64,000 bases of DNA from Polaribacter sp. (GTDB lineage: Bacteria; Bacteroidota; Bacteroidia; Flavobacteriales; Flavobacteriaceae). Each line of letters opens with the position of its first letter. Positions within the stretch are counted from its first letter, which is position 1. The translations under genes and the position numbers were made by a program. Of the stretch, positions 1 through 9,332 are shown one piece after another. The DNA lies in NCBI RefSeq assembly GCF_024639685.1, contig NZ_JAHEHX010000019.1, forward strand, positions 434,001 through 498,000. The letters are read 5' to 3'. The notes beneath the pieces are model-generated. The model saw only the letters and a program-made list of their open reading frames with translations. It was not told the DNA's origin and did no database searches.

Positions 1-538
1 ACATTCCTTTACCAGAACCAATTCCTCCTGCAGCAATTACAGGTATTTTAACTTGTTCTTTAACCATAGGTATTAAAGTAAAAGTGGTAGTTTCTTCACG
101 TCCATTATGACCTCCAGCCTCAAAACCTTCACAAACAACAGCATCTACACCTGCTGCTTGTGCTTTTAAAGCAAACTTTACAGAACTTACAACATGAACT
201 ACAGTTATGCCTTTAGATTTTAAATGTGCAGTCCATGTTTTTGGATTACCTGCAGAAATAAATACAATTTTTACACCTTCTTCTATAATAATATTCAAGA
301 TTTCCTCTATTTGAGGATACAGCATAGGAACGTTAACCCCAAAAGGTTTATCTGTTGCTTTTTTACATTTCTGAATATGTTCTCTTAAGACTTCTGGGTA
401 CATAGAACCAGCACCAATTAAACCTAAACCTCCTGCATTTGAAACTGCAGAAGCTAGCTTCCAACCAGAAACCCAAATCATTCCACCTTGAATAATTGGA
501 TATTGTATATTAAAAAGCTGTGTGATTTTATTTGTCAT
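1..538 (-). CDS. Nitronate monooxygenase-like flavin oxidoreductase (partial, 3' end outside window)
   Basis: The minus strand from ATG at 536-538 encodes about 179 residues that run off the left edge. The N-terminus reads as the start of a 2-nitropropane dioxygenase/FabK-type TIM barrel: an IQGGM strand near residue 14, SNAGGLGLIGAG near 33-44, an H-V-V-S strand, and a GFEAGGHNG motif close to residue 140 followed by IPVIAAGGIG. These glycine-rich segments bind FMN in this family. Known members oxidise alkyl nitronates; which substrate this copy uses cannot be told from the sequence. Its start lies only about 200 bases downstream of a broken gene, and no operon partner is visible. Family call confident, specificity open. 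Confidence 0.85.
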   Translation of the reverse strand, partial: MTNKITQLFNIQYPIIQGGMIWVSGWKLASAVSNAGGLGLIGAGSMYPEVLREHIQKCKKATDKPFGVNVPMLYPQIEEILNIIIEEGVKIVFISAGNPKTWTAHLKSKGITVVHVVSSVKFALKAQAAGVDAVVCEGFEAGGHNGREETTTFTLIPMVKEQVKIPVIAAGGIGSGKGM

Positions 539-540
539 AA

Positions 541-1338
541 TTATTTAAAATATAACGTAAATGAGTTTTGTATAGGCACCTCTCTTCCACCAGAAAAACC
601 TGGTTGCCATCCTTTTATATTACTAAAGAAATCAATTATTTTATTTTTTAATTCAAGAAGTAAAACATCATAAACTCTAACGTTTCTTAGTTTGCCATCT
701 ACACCAATTGTATAATCAACTGTAATACTACCTTTGATGTTATAATTTAAACCCAATACAAATTTTTGGACAAGTTTTTTATATTTCTTTGTTCCACCTT
801 TAAACTCTGGCTTACTGTTGCAACAGTTTTTATTTATTTTTTTCTGATTTCCGTTTTTCTCATAAAATCTTTCATTCAATAATGAATCATTCTTAAATAA
901 AGCCATTGCAGCTAATTCACCTGAGTAATAATAACGTCTCCAAAGCCCCTCTCTTTTACCATTAATATATCTTCCTTCAAAATTTTTATTACGATTATCA
1001 AACCAAGAGGAAAATTTTCCGTTTTTCAAGCCTTTTTTATTAAAGTATAATATACTTGAAATACTGTCATTGATATCGTAAGTAACCATTTGACCAATCT
1101 TATTCTTAGAATCTTTTGTTTTAGAATGCCAATAAACAGCCAATTGATTGTTTCTTCTAAATCTTCTAAATAACCAAAGAGAATCGTTCTCTTTTGTCAG
1201 TTTTTGTATAATTCTAGTTTTTAATGGATCTTTAGTGACATTACCTTTAGAGTCATAAAGCGTAGTGATTTCTTAATTTTGAGAGAAACCTAAGAAAGAG
1301 AGAAACAAAGGAATAATAAAGCAATATTTTTTCATCAT
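541..1338 (-). pseudogene. Secreted MORN/TonB C-terminal-domain protein, interrupted by an in-frame stop
   Basis: Read from ATG at 1336-1338, the frame begins with two Met, two Lys and a hydrophobic signal peptide ending FGFSQ, then meets TAA at 1273-1275 (codon 22). The same frame then stays open for about 240 codons to a natural stop at 541. The downstream part has MORN-like repeats (KNGKFSSWF, INGKREGLWRRYY) and a C-terminal region resembling a TonB C-terminal domain (GSITVDYTIGVDGKLRNVRV). The signal peptide is thus cut off from its mature domain by one substitution. A shorter product could start at TTG 1141-1143, but it would lack the export signal. It lies just downstream of mnmA on the same strand. 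Pseudogene or sequencing error are the two options; homology of the two halves is inferred from frame continuity. Confidence 0.75.
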
Positions 1339-1354
1339 AAGATTTTCTATAAAT

Positions 1355-2542
1355 CTACGAAATTACTCCAGAACCTAACAACTCTTCATTTTTATACCAG
1401 GCTACAAATTGCCCTTCTTGAATGGCAGATTGTTTGTTTTTAAATTCAACATACAGCCCTGTATCTACTTTATGTAACGTGGCTTTTTCTAATGCTTGTC
1501 TGTATCTTATTCTAGCATCAACCTTCATGGTTTCACCAGATTTTAGTCTTAAATCTTCACGAACCAAATGTATTTCGTCATTAGCAACAAACAACACATT
1601 TCTATACAAACCTTGGTGTTGTTTACCTTCTCCTGTATAAATTAGATTGTCTATTACATCAGTTTCAATTACATATAATGCTTCTTTTGTGCCACCTACA
1701 TTTAAGCCTTTACGTTGTCCTTTTGTAAAATAATGTGCTCCTTGATGTGAACCTACAATTTTACCATCGGTTTTATGATATACAAATTTGGTTGATAGGT
1801 GGTTTAACTCCTCTTCTTTAGTTTTAAACTGTGGTTGTTCTTTTACATACTCAGAAAAATCAGCAGGAATTGTAACTATATCTCCTTTTTTAGGCTGTAG
1901 TTTTTGTTGTAAAAATTCTGGCAAACGTACTTTACCAATAAAACATAAACCTTGAGAATCTTTCTTTTCTGCAGTAATTAAATCTGCTTCTTTTGCAATT
2001 TCTCTTACCTCTGGTTTTGTAAGTTCACCTATAGGAAATAAAGCTTTTGCTAATTGTTGTTGTGACAATTGGCATAAAAAATAAGACTGATCTTTATTAT
2101 TGTCTTTACCTGCTAATAATTTATAGATGGATTTACCGTCAATTAACTCCTCATCTTTTCTACAATAATGCCCTGTTGCTACAAAATCTGCACCTAACTT
2201 TAAAGCAATATCCATAAAGACATCAAACTTTATTTCTCTGTTACAAAGTACATCTGGATTAGGTGTTCTGCCTTTTTCGTATTCTGCAAACATATAATCT
2301 ACAATACGTTCTTTGTATTGCTCACTTAAATCTACTACTTGAAATGGTATTCCTAATCTTTCTGCAACAATCATTGCATCATTACTATCTTCTAACCATG
2401 GGCATTCGTTAGAAATAGTTACAGAATCATCGTGCCAATTTTTCATAAAAAGCCCAATTACTTCATACCCCTGTTCTTTAAGCAAGTGTGCTGTAACACT
2501 AGAATCTACTCCACCAGAAAGACCAACTACTACTCTTTTCAT
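1355..2542 (-). CDS. mnmA: tRNA-specific 2-thiouridylase MnmA
   Basis: 395 residues, the usual length for MnmA. The N-terminal PP-loop GLSGGVDSS (residues 8-16) binds ATP and adenylates U34. The first catalytic cysteine lies in the CNREIKF motif near residue 101 and the second in CFIGKVR near residue 200; both are present. A central SAM-like tRNA-binding segment ([12 protein letters not shown]) and a C-terminal beta-barrel complete the fold. The enzyme makes the 2-thio group of mnm5s2U/cmnm5s2U34 in tRNA-Lys, -Glu and -Gln in the cytoplasm, using sulfur from the IscS/SufS relay. A tRNA-Lys(UUU) substrate is encoded at 18740. An exact TAnnTTTG element on the minus strand 19 bases upstream of ATG supports the start. 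Confidence 0.97.
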   Translation of the reverse strand: MKRVVVGLSGGVDSSVTAHLLKEQGYEVIGLFMKNWHDDSVTISNECPWLEDSNDAMIVAERLGIPFQVVDLSEQYKERIVDYMFAEYEKGRTPNPDVLCNREIKFDVFMDIALKLGADFVATGHYCRKDEELIDGKSIYKLLAGKDNNKDQSYFLCQLSQQQLAKALFPIGELTKPEVREIAKEADLITAEKKDSQGLCFIGKVRLPEFLQQKLQPKKGDIVTIPADFSEYVKEQPQFKTKEEELNHLSTKFVYHKTDGKIVGSHQGAHYFTKGQRKGLNVGGTKEALYVIETDVIDNLIYTGEGKQHQGLYRNVLFVANDEIHLVREDLRLKSGETMKVDARIRYRQALEKATLHKVDTGLYVEFKNKQSAIQEGQFVAWYKNEELLGSGVIS

Positions 2543-2560
2543 TTTTTATTTTTGAAGATG

Positions 2561-2568
2561 CAAAGTTA
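2561..2568 (-). promoter_or_regulatory. Bacteroidetes -7 element for mnmA
   Basis: On the minus strand this reads TAACTTTG, an exact TAnnTTTG match, 18 bases before the mnmA ATG. No convincing -33 TTG at the usual spacing was found. Confidence 0.5.
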
Positions 2569-2630
2569 CGCTTTTGATTAACAATAAGAAATTGATAGAA
2601 TTGATGTTTTATTTTATAGAAATTGGTCTT

Positions 2631-3341
2631 TTAATTGTTATTTTTTTTAACCTTGTTTTCTTTCTCCAACGCTTTTTTATTTGATAGCTCACCATCCAAA
2701 TAAAACTCCCATTCACCTATTCTTTTTCCATTTTTATAAACACCTGTTTCTTTTAAATTCCCATTCAATTCAAAGTACTTGGCTACCCCATTTTCTTTAT
2801 CATTTTTGTAATGCACTTCTTCAATTAAAATTCCTGCACTCGATAATTTTTGAGATAAACCTTCCTTTACGCCCATTTTATAATTGGTAATTTCAGTTGG
2901 TTTTCCATTTGGGTAATAGTTAATCACTTTTCCGTTTAATTTATCATTTACGTAAAATTCGACAGACATTATATTGTCCGTATCAAAATAATATTCCCAT
3001 TTACCTACCCTTTTCTTATTGATAAAGATTCCCTCACTTTGTTTTTTACCAGAAATACTATAAAAAGACACTACTACTGAATCATTTTCTTCATTAAATT
3101 TTTTAATAATGATTGGAAATCTGGAATCCGAAATATCATAATATTTAAAAACACCAATTTCTTTTCCGTCTTTAAACTGACCTTTATAACGTATTCTTTT
3201 ATTTGGATAATATTTTTTCCAAACACCAGTTCGTTTTTTATTAGCATTAAACTGGTTTATTTTTTGAGCTAATAAAGTTTTGCTTAAAAAAAAGTATGAG
3301 AAAAATACAATTACAAAACCAAGTCTTTTTATCTTTAGCAT
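2631..3341 (-). CDS. Secreted MORN-repeat (YwqK-like) protein
   Basis: 236 residues with an N-terminal hydrophobic signal segment (about 1-25, ending LLAQ). It then carries tandem MORN-type units, each with a G-x-W/F-x-x-Y-Y core: GVWKKYYPN, GVFKYYD, GKWEYYFD, GKVINYYPNGK, GVAKYFELNG and GEWEFYLDG. Bacteroidetes proteins of this shape are often labelled YwqK antitoxin-like, but no toxin gene is adjacent and a secreted repeat protein does not fit a toxin-antitoxin pair. The function is unknown; a role in envelope interactions is a guess. It lies upstream of mnmA on the same strand with a gap of about 90 bases, and shares its repeat type with the broken gene downstream of mnmA, so the two may be paralogues. 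Confidence 0.8.
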   Translation of the reverse strand: MLKIKRLGFVIVFFSYFFLSKTLLAQKINQFNANKKRTGVWKKYYPNKRIRYKGQFKDGKEIGVFKYYDISDSRFPIIIKKFNEENDSVVVSFYSISGKKQSEGIFINKKRVGKWEYYFDTDNIMSVEFYVNDKLNGKVINYYPNGKPTEITNYKMGVKEGLSQKLSSAGILIEEVHYKNDKENGVAKYFELNGNLKETGVYKNGKRIGEWEFYLDGELSNKKALEKENKVKKNNN

Positions 3342-3382
3342 GAATTTTCTATTTAAAGTAAATATATAATTTTCTATTTAAA

Positions 3383-3970
3383 ATGAGCATTCTAAAAATT
3401 ACACAAGAACTACAAAACTTAGGGAATGCTGGAAAAGAAAACAGGCAAAGGATTGCTAATATTGTATTGGATAACCATGAATTATTTCCACCTCTAGTTC
3501 AAGTAACCTTCCAAGTAAACCAACCCGTTTCTGTAAAAGCTGCTTGGATTTTAGAGTGGATTTGTACGCATCATCATTTAAATTGGATAATTCCTCAACT
3601 TACCTTTTTTACTCAGAACATTCAATATTTAACCTTAGATAGTGCAATTAGACCTTGTGCTAAAATCTGTGAACATCTTGCAAATGCGTATTATGCTAAA
3701 AATGATAATGAGATGAAACAACATTTATCAGAAAAACATATTCAAGCAATACTAGAAACAGGATTTGATTGGTTAATTACACCTCAAAAAATTGCTGTAA
3801 GAGCATATACCATGAATACTCTGTATTTATTTGGTTTGGAGTATGAATGGGTACATCATGAATTAAAACACCTTATAGAAACCAAAATTATACAGGAAAG
3901 TAAGGGGACTAAAGCTAGAGGAAAACAGATTTTAAATTTGATAGAAAAACATCAAAAATCTAGATCGTAA
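3383..3970 (+). CDS. Hypothetical helical-repeat protein upstream of purB
   Basis: 195 residues, no signal peptide, no cysteine-based motif. The composition is alpha-helical with Trp/His-rich helices (VKAAWILEWICTHHHLNWI) and a regular helix-turn-helix rhythm that looks like HEAT/armadillo repeats. It ends 42 bases before purB and points the same way. In flavobacterial genomes a protein of this size often precedes purB and is sometimes mislabelled adenylosuccinate lyase; it has none of the lyase signature residues. Function unknown; a scaffold role is only suggested by the repeat shape. An exact -7 promoter element in the gap suggests purB can also be transcribed without it. Confidence 0.8.
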   Translation: MSILKITQELQNLGNAGKENRQRIANIVLDNHELFPPLVQVTFQVNQPVSVKAAWILEWICTHHHLNWIIPQLTFFTQNIQYLTLDSAIRPCAKICEHLANAYYAKNDNEMKQHLSEKHIQAILETGFDWLITPQKIAVRAYTMNTLYLFGLEYEWVHHELKHLIETKIIQESKGTKARGKQILNLIEKHQKSRS

Positions 3971-3985
3971 ATCTCTTTAAATCCT

Positions 3986-3993
3986 TATTTTTG
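3986..3993 (+). promoter_or_regulatory. Bacteroidetes -7 element for purB
   Basis: TATTTTTG, an exact TAnnTTTG match 19 bases before the purB ATG. Confidence 0.5.
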
Positions 3994-4012
3994 CATTTAA
4001 TAATACAACAAA

Positions 4013-5356
4013 ATGAACTTGACTCAATTAAATGCCATCTCTCCTATAGATGGTCGTTATAGAAATAAAATTGCGAAACTTTCTGACTATTTTTCTGAAG
4101 AAGCTTTAATAAAATATAGAGTTCGTATAGAAATCGAATATTTTATTGCTTTGTGTGAAATTCCTTTGGTACAATTACAAGACTTTAATACAGATTTATT
4201 TGCAGATTTACGTAATATTTATACTGATTTTACTGCAGATGATGCTCAGAAAATTAAAGATATAGAAAAAGTAACCAATCATGATGTTAAGGCTGTAGAG
4301 TATTTTATTAAAAAACAGTTTGATGCCTTAAACCTTCAAGAGTACAAGGAGTTTATTCATTTTGGATTAACCTCTCAAGACATTAACAACACTGCTATAC
4401 CCTTATCTATTATGGAAGCAATGAATGATGTTTTTGTGCCTCATTATTTATACGTTTTAGAAAAATTAGAGGAGTTGGTTATTGAGTGGAAAGATATTTC
4501 TATGTTGGCAAGAACACATGGTCAGCCAGCATCACCTACAAGATTAGGTAAAGAGATAGATGTTTTTGTAGTACGTTTAAAAGAGCAATTTAAATTATTA
4601 AATAATATTCCAAATGCTGCCAAGTTTGGTGGAGCAACAGGTAATTTTAACGCTCATAAAATAGCTTACCCAACTATAAATTGGAAACAATTTGGGACAG
4701 ATTTTGTTCAAGAAAAATTAGGCTTACATCATTCTTTTCCTACCACACAAATAGAACACTATGATCATTTAGCTGCACTTTTTGATACTATAAAACGAAT
4801 AAATACCATTATCATAGACTTAGATAGAGATTTCTGGACCTATGTTTCAATGGATTATTTTAAACAAAAAATTAAGAAAGGAGAAGTTGGTTCTTCTGCA
4901 ATGCCTCATAAAGTAAATCCTATTGACTTTGAAAATTCAGAAGGAAACTTGGGTATTGCCAATGCTATTTTTGAACACCTTTCTGCAAAATTACCTATTT
5001 CTCGTTTGCAACGTGATTTAACAGACAGTACAGTTTTAAGAAATGTAGGTGTTCCTTTTGGACATACCATTATTGCATTTACTTCTACTTTAAAAGGATT
5101 GAATAAACTGTTGCTGAATAAAGAAAAGTTTGAGCAAGATTTAGAAAGTAATTGGGCTGTTGTTGCAGAAGCTATTCAAACTATTTTAAGAAGAGAGGCT
5201 TACCCTAATCCTTATGAAGCTTTAAAAGGACTAACAAGAACTAACGACAAAATCAATCAAAATTCTATTGCAAATTTTATAGATACTCTAGAAGTTTCTA
5301 ATGAAATTAAAACTGAATTAAAAGCAATAACACCATCTAATTATACAGGAATTTAG
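4013..5356 (+). CDS. purB: Adenylosuccinate lyase
   Basis: 447 residues, normal for the bacterial enzyme. PurB cleaves SAICAR to AICAR and adenylosuccinate to AMP, releasing fumarate in both steps of purine synthesis. The fumarase/aspartase superfamily signature SSAMPHKVNPIDFEN is present near residue 296 and carries the mobile catalytic loop. The TSQDINNT motif near residue 122 and the RTHGQPASPT segment near 167 supply substrate contacts. The start ATG has the normal N-terminus (ISPIDGRYR). Two other purine genes in the window, guaB and purL, are far away, so the pathway is dispersed. It heads a tightly spaced run: the next ORF starts 7 bases after its stop. Confidence 0.97.
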   Translation: MNLTQLNAISPIDGRYRNKIAKLSDYFSEEALIKYRVRIEIEYFIALCEIPLVQLQDFNTDLFADLRNIYTDFTADDAQKIKDIEKVTNHDVKAVEYFIKKQFDALNLQEYKEFIHFGLTSQDINNTAIPLSIMEAMNDVFVPHYLYVLEKLEELVIEWKDISMLARTHGQPASPTRLGKEIDVFVVRLKEQFKLLNNIPNAAKFGGATGNFNAHKIAYPTINWKQFGTDFVQEKLGLHHSFPTTQIEHYDHLAALFDTIKRINTIIIDLDRDFWTYVSMDYFKQKIKKGEVGSSAMPHKVNPIDFENSEGNLGIANAIFEHLSAKLPISRLQRDLTDSTVLRNVGVPFGHTIIAFTSTLKGLNKLLLNKEKFEQDLESNWAVVAEAIQTILRREAYPNPYEALKGLTRTNDKINQNSIANFIDTLEVSNEIKTELKAITPSNYTGI

Positions 5357-5363
5357 ACTTAAG

Positions 5364-5801
5364 ATGATAGAAACAAGAAACAAGAAACAAAAAAAAAACT
5401 TATCATTGATAAAATTTGTAAATAGAAAAACAATTTGGTCTTTTCTCTTTGTTCTTTCTTCTTTGCTCTCTTTATCATGTAAATCTGAGTTTAAAGACAA
5501 CTCCGATAAGTTTAAACAGGGTGTGTTCGAAATTCCTGCTGGAGATAATTTCGTAAAGGAAACTATTATTAGAAAAGATAGTATACAGATAAGTAAGTAT
5601 GGAGACAACATAGATACATTATCTATTAAGTGGAAAAACAATTTCTTTTATACTTTAAAATATATCAATCCAAAGAATAGTTTGCAAGAAGATCCAATGT
5701 ATATACAGATTAATAAAATTAAAGAAGATTCTTACGATTTTACTGTAAAAATTGGTTTTTCTAAATTTAACAAAAAAGGTACAATTTATAAAGTAAAGTA
5801 A
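5364..5801 (+). CDS. Small predicted lipoprotein of unknown function
   Basis: 145 residues. An unusually long basic N-terminus (about 24 residues, Lys/Asn-rich) precedes a hydrophobic stretch and a lipobox LSLSC near residue 39, so the mature protein is probably a lipid-anchored beta-strand protein of about 105 residues. The N-terminal region is encoded by three tandem AGAAACA heptamers and a run of ten A (5369-5398), so the true start could be further in or subject to slippage. It sits between purB (7 bases) and the TerC gene, whose ATG follows this stop codon directly, so translational coupling is likely. I do not recognise the family. Confidence 0.7.
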   Translation: MIETRNKKQKKNLSLIKFVNRKTIWSFLFVLSSLLSLSCKSEFKDNSDKFKQGVFEIPAGDNFVKETIIRKDSIQISKYGDNIDTLSIKWKNNFFYTLKYINPKNSLQEDPMYIQINKIKEDSYDFTVKIGFSKFNKKGTIYKVK

Positions 5802-6569
5802 ATGGATATATTTTTACAAGCAGAAACTTGGGTATCATTACTCACACTAACATTTCTTGAAATTATTTTAGGTATAGACAATATTATATTTATTTCTATT
5901 TCCGCTAATAAATTAAGAGAAGATCAAGTAAAAAAAGCAACTTTTTTAGGTTTGGCTTTAGCAATGATTACAAGAATCGCTCTATTATTTAGTGTATCAT
6001 ATTTGATTGCTTTAAAAGATCCTTTTTGGATTATTGATGCTGGTTGGTTTAAAACAGGTTTAACAGGTCAGAGCTTAATTTTATTGTTAGGTGGTATTTT
6101 CTTACTTTACAAGAGTACGAATGAAATTCGTCACAAAATGGAGAAAACAAATGAAGAACAAGTAATGAAATCACCAAAAATAGTCTCATTCAAAAGTGTC
6201 ATCATTCAAATTATTTTAATTGATATTGTTTTTTCTTTCGATAGTATTTTAACTGCTGTTGGGATGACTAATGGTGTAAATGGAGCTTTAACAATTATGG
6301 TTATTGCTGTCATTATTTCTATCGTAATTATGATGTTATTTGCACAACCAATCAACAAATTTGTAAATAGAAACCCTACTATTCAAATGTTGGCTTTATC
6401 TTTCTTAATATTAATTGGTTTTATGCTAATTACAGAAGGAGCTCATTTATCTCATACCGAATTTTTTAACAAAACTGTAGGTGCTATTCCTAAAGGATAT
6501 TTGTACTTTGCAATCGCATTTTCACTTGGTGTAGAAATGCTTAATTTAAGAATTAGAAAGAAAAGTTAA
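5802..6569 (+). CDS. TerC-family integral membrane protein
   Basis: 255 residues with about seven membrane helices. Two features typical of TerC/Alx are visible: the GIDNIIF motif near residue 25 in the first helix and the second-half motif DIVFSFDSILTAVGM near residue 145, which puts acidic residues inside the membrane, as expected for divalent cation passage. TerC-family proteins are linked to tellurite resistance and to Mn2+ export; the ion handled here is not shown by the sequence. It begins immediately after the lipoprotein stop and is followed by a His/Cys-rich small protein and a ZnuD-like receptor, which supports a metal-related role. Confidence 0.92.
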   Translation: MDIFLQAETWVSLLTLTFLEIILGIDNIIFISISANKLREDQVKKATFLGLALAMITRIALLFSVSYLIALKDPFWIIDAGWFKTGLTGQSLILLLGGIFLLYKSTNEIRHKMEKTNEEQVMKSPKIVSFKSVIIQIILIDIVFSFDSILTAVGMTNGVNGALTIMVIAVIISIVIMMLFAQPINKFVNRNPTIQMLALSFLILIGFMLITEGAHLSHTEFFNKTVGAIPKGYLYFAIAFSLGVEMLNLRIRKKS

Positions 6570-6606
6570 TATCAATAATTTTAAAACACATATAGGCTCT
6601 TTATTA

Positions 6607-6891
6607 GTGGTAATATTTTTACTACCACTAGCTATTAATTCTGTACATGATTTATTGAATCATGAGCATACAGTTTGTAATTCTAAAGTAGAAAAACATG
6701 TGCATGAAAAAGATGTTGATTGTAAACTACACTTATTAAAACAGAATGATGTTTTTCTTGCAGAAAGCACATTTAAACTAACAATAAACACAATTGTTAA
6801 AAGTAACGACTGTGCAAAATATGATTTCTTAAAAAATTATCAGCAATTATCGTTTTCTTTAAGAGGGCCACCTTTTTATATTCTAGCTTAA
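6607..6891 (+). CDS. Small His/Cys-rich membrane-anchored protein, start uncertain
   Basis: About 94 residues counted from GTG at 6607. One N-terminal hydrophobic helix is followed by a histidine- and cysteine-rich stretch (HDLLNHEHTVC, EKHVHEKDVDCKLH) and a C-terminus ending LRGPPFYILA. The frame stays open upstream from 6550 without any ATG, and the extra residues (NNFKTHIGSLLV) look like the natural N-terminal part of the helix, so the true start may be a rare codon or has mutated. It lies 30 bases before a TonB receptor on the same strand. The His/Cys pattern suggests metal binding at the periplasmic face; this is inference. Confidence 0.6.
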   Translation: MVIFLLPLAINSVHDLLNHEHTVCNSKVEKHVHEKDVDCKLHLLKQNDVFLAESTFKLTINTIVKSNDCAKYDFLKNYQQLSFSLRGPPFYILA

Positions 6892-6920
6892 AAAACTTAT
6901 TTAGAATATAGAAAACAACT

Positions 6921-9320
6921 ATGCAAAAACTATTTATTTTTTGTGCCTTTTTGTGTTGTACAAACACTACAAATGCACAATTTTGTAATTACACTTTTAA
7001 AGGTAAAATATCTGATTTTCACGACAATAGTTTTATTGTTGGTGCATCAATTCAGATTATGAATACAAATAAATTTACCTCTTCTAATTTAGAAGGTGAG
7101 TTTCTATTTCGTAATTTATGTGAGGGTAAACTAGTATTAGAAATAAAACATGTTGCCTGTGACACAAAGAGAGTATCTTTTAATTTAACTAAAAACACAT
7201 TTAAAGAAATCTCTTTAGAACATCATTTAGAAGAATTGAAAGAAGTTTTGGTAAAAACAAATACCAAAACAGAAATTACAAGTATAGAAAAATCACTCAA
7301 AAAAGAAGTAATTACACAATTTACTGATAAATCTTTAGGTGATGCTTTAAATACAATAAGTGGTGTGTCTTCTCTAAATACAGGGAATTCAATCGTAAAA
7401 CCTATGATTCATGGTTTACATAGTAGTAGATTATTAATTATTAATAATAATGTACGCATGTTCGATCAAGAATGGGGAGATGAGCACGCACCAAACATAG
7501 ATATTAATTCTAGCGATAGAATTGATGTTGTAAAAGGTGCTAATTCATTAAGATATGGAAGTGATGCTGTAGGTGGTTTAGTTTTAATTAGATCTAAAAA
7601 ACATGCTATTATAGATAGCTTATTTGGTAGTACAACAACTTCTCTAAATTCTAATGGTTTTGGAGGCAATCTAAATTCAGAAATCGTTAAAACATTTAAA
7701 TCTGGCTATTACACAAAGTTTCAAGGTAATTACAAAAGATTTGGAGATTTTAAAGCTCCTGACTATTATTTAACCAATACAGGTATACAAAGTATTAATG
7801 CATCTTTTAGAGTTGGTTACAACAGTTATGAAAAAGGTTTTGATGCCTACTATAGCTTTGTAAGTAATAAGATAGGTATTTTAAGATCTTCTCATATTGG
7901 TAATGTAAGTGATTTGGTTGAGGCTATAAACAATAGAGAACCTAGAATTGTTGAAGACTTTTTTTATGATATTAATTTTCCAAGACAAAACATATTTCAT
8001 CATTTAGCAAAAGTAGAAGCATTTAAAAGATATAAAAACTTAGGGAAAGTAAGTATTCAATTAGATGCACAGCTGAATAGAAGAAAAGAGTTCGATCTTA
8101 GAAGAGGAGACTTAAGAAACAGACCTGTAATAGATTTGCAATTGTTTACCACAAGTATTCAGCCTAACCTAGAAATTAACAAGTTCGAAGATTTTAAAAT
8201 AAATACTGGTCTTTTAGTGCGTTATCAAAACAATGATGCCATTGTTAATACAGGTGCGAATACTTTAATTCCAGATTATAATAAATACGAATTAGGTACT
8301 TACGCTATTCTAGATTACAATCTAAGTGAAACTTCAGAACTAAGTTTTGGGGTGAGATATGATTATTCTAAAATAAAGGCTAGAAAATGGTATGTAGAAG
8401 CAGATTGGACAGCATTAAATTATGATGTTTTATTTACAGAATTTGATACAGGTATTACTGATAGCTTAGAACTTTTAACGAAACCTGAATTTACATTCAA
8501 TAATTTTTCTACTAATGTTGGGTATTCCAAAAGATTTGGAGATGCCTATGCATTTTTATTCAATTATGGTTTATCTCAAAGAATGCCAAATCCGTCTGAA
8601 TTATTCAGTGGTGGTTTGCATCATAGTGCAGCTAGAATTGAATTTGGTTTTTTAACGATTAACAAAGAAACTGCCAATAAGTTTATAATGACTTTAGAGA
8701 AAAACAACAAAAATTTTGGTTTTTCTATCAGTCCATATTACAAACAAATTGATGGTTTTATACAGTTAATACCAACAGGCATAAAAACCACAATTAGAGG
8801 CGCTTTTCCTGTTTGGGAATACAACCAAGTAGATGCTAGAATTTTTGGAGTAGACATTGATATTAATAAAGAAATTACAAACAATTTAGATTATAAAGGA
8901 AGTTTAAGTTTATTACAAGGTGATGACTTAACCAATAACAACCCTTTAATTCATATGTCTTCTGTAAATTTTAGTAATAAAATTACCTATACAAACAACG
9001 ATTTTCATCAACTAAAAATTGGTGTAAGTCAAAGAACAACATTACAACAAAATAGATTCCCAGATTTTAACTTTACAACCTTAAACCCAGTAACACAGCA
9101 ACAAGTATTTGTAGATATTAGTTCTACTCCACCAAGTTATACACTTTTCGGATTTAATTCTTCTGCTGTTTTTTATCCTTTTAAAAAAGGAAGTATGGAA
9201 GTTGGTTTTAATATAGACAATCTATTTAATGTAAGTTATAGAGAAAACTTAAACAGACTGCGTTATTTTGCTGATGACTTAGGACGAAATTATAACCTAA
9301 AAATTAAACTAAATTATTAA
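6921..9320 (+). CDS. TonB-dependent receptor, ZnuD-like (putative metal uptake)
   Basis: 799 residues. Signal peptide about 1-19 (ending NTTNAQ), a carboxypeptidase-like regulatory domain at about 25-105, a plug domain at about 130-235 (GDALNTISGVSSLNTG, VRMFDQEWGDEHAPNID, VVKGANSLRYGSDAVGG), then a 22-strand type beta-barrel ending in a C-terminal aromatic strand. The barrel segment SQRMPNPSELFSGGLHHSAARIEFG resembles the ZnuD subgroup of receptors, which imports zinc. The plug and loops contain several His residues. Neighbours are a His/Cys-rich small protein upstream and a His/Asp-rich lipoprotein 12 bases downstream. Family certain; zinc as substrate is inferred. Confidence 0.9.
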   Translation: MQKLFIFCAFLCCTNTTNAQFCNYTFKGKISDFHDNSFIVGASIQIMNTNKFTSSNLEGEFLFRNLCEGKLVLEIKHVACDTKRVSFNLTKNTFKEISLEHHLEELKEVLVKTNTKTEITSIEKSLKKEVITQFTDKSLGDALNTISGVSSLNTGNSIVKPMIHGLHSSRLLIINNNVRMFDQEWGDEHAPNIDINSSDRIDVVKGANSLRYGSDAVGGLVLIRSKKHAIIDSLFGSTTTSLNSNGFGGNLNSEIVKTFKSGYYTKFQGNYKRFGDFKAPDYYLTNTGIQSINASFRVGYNSYEKGFDAYYSFVSNKIGILRSSHIGNVSDLVEAINNREPRIVEDFFYDINFPRQNIFHHLAKVEAFKRYKNLGKVSIQLDAQLNRRKEFDLRRGDLRNRPVIDLQLFTTSIQPNLEINKFEDFKINTGLLVRYQNNDAIVNTGANTLIPDYNKYELGTYAILDYNLSETSELSFGVRYDYSKIKARKWYVEADWTALNYDVLFTEFDTGITDSLELLTKPEFTFNNFSTNVGYSKRFGDAYAFLFNYGLSQRMPNPSELFSGGLHHSAARIEFGFLTINKETANKFIMTLEKNNKNFGFSISPYYKQIDGFIQLIPTGIKTTIRGAFPVWEYNQVDARIFGVDIDINKEITNNLDYKGSLSLLQGDDLTNNNPLIHMSSVNFSNKITYTNNDFHQLKIGVSQRTTLQQNRFPDFNFTTLNPVTQQQVFVDISSTPPSYTLFGFNSSAVFYPFKKGSMEVGFNIDNLFNVSYRENLNRLRYFADDLGRNYNLKIKLNY

Positions 9321-9332
9321 AGAATTAAAAAG

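Noticed and set aside
2631..3341. Antitoxin of a toxin-antitoxin pair (YwqK-like label)
   Set aside because: It has a signal peptide and no toxin-like neighbour; the repeat type alone does not support the label.
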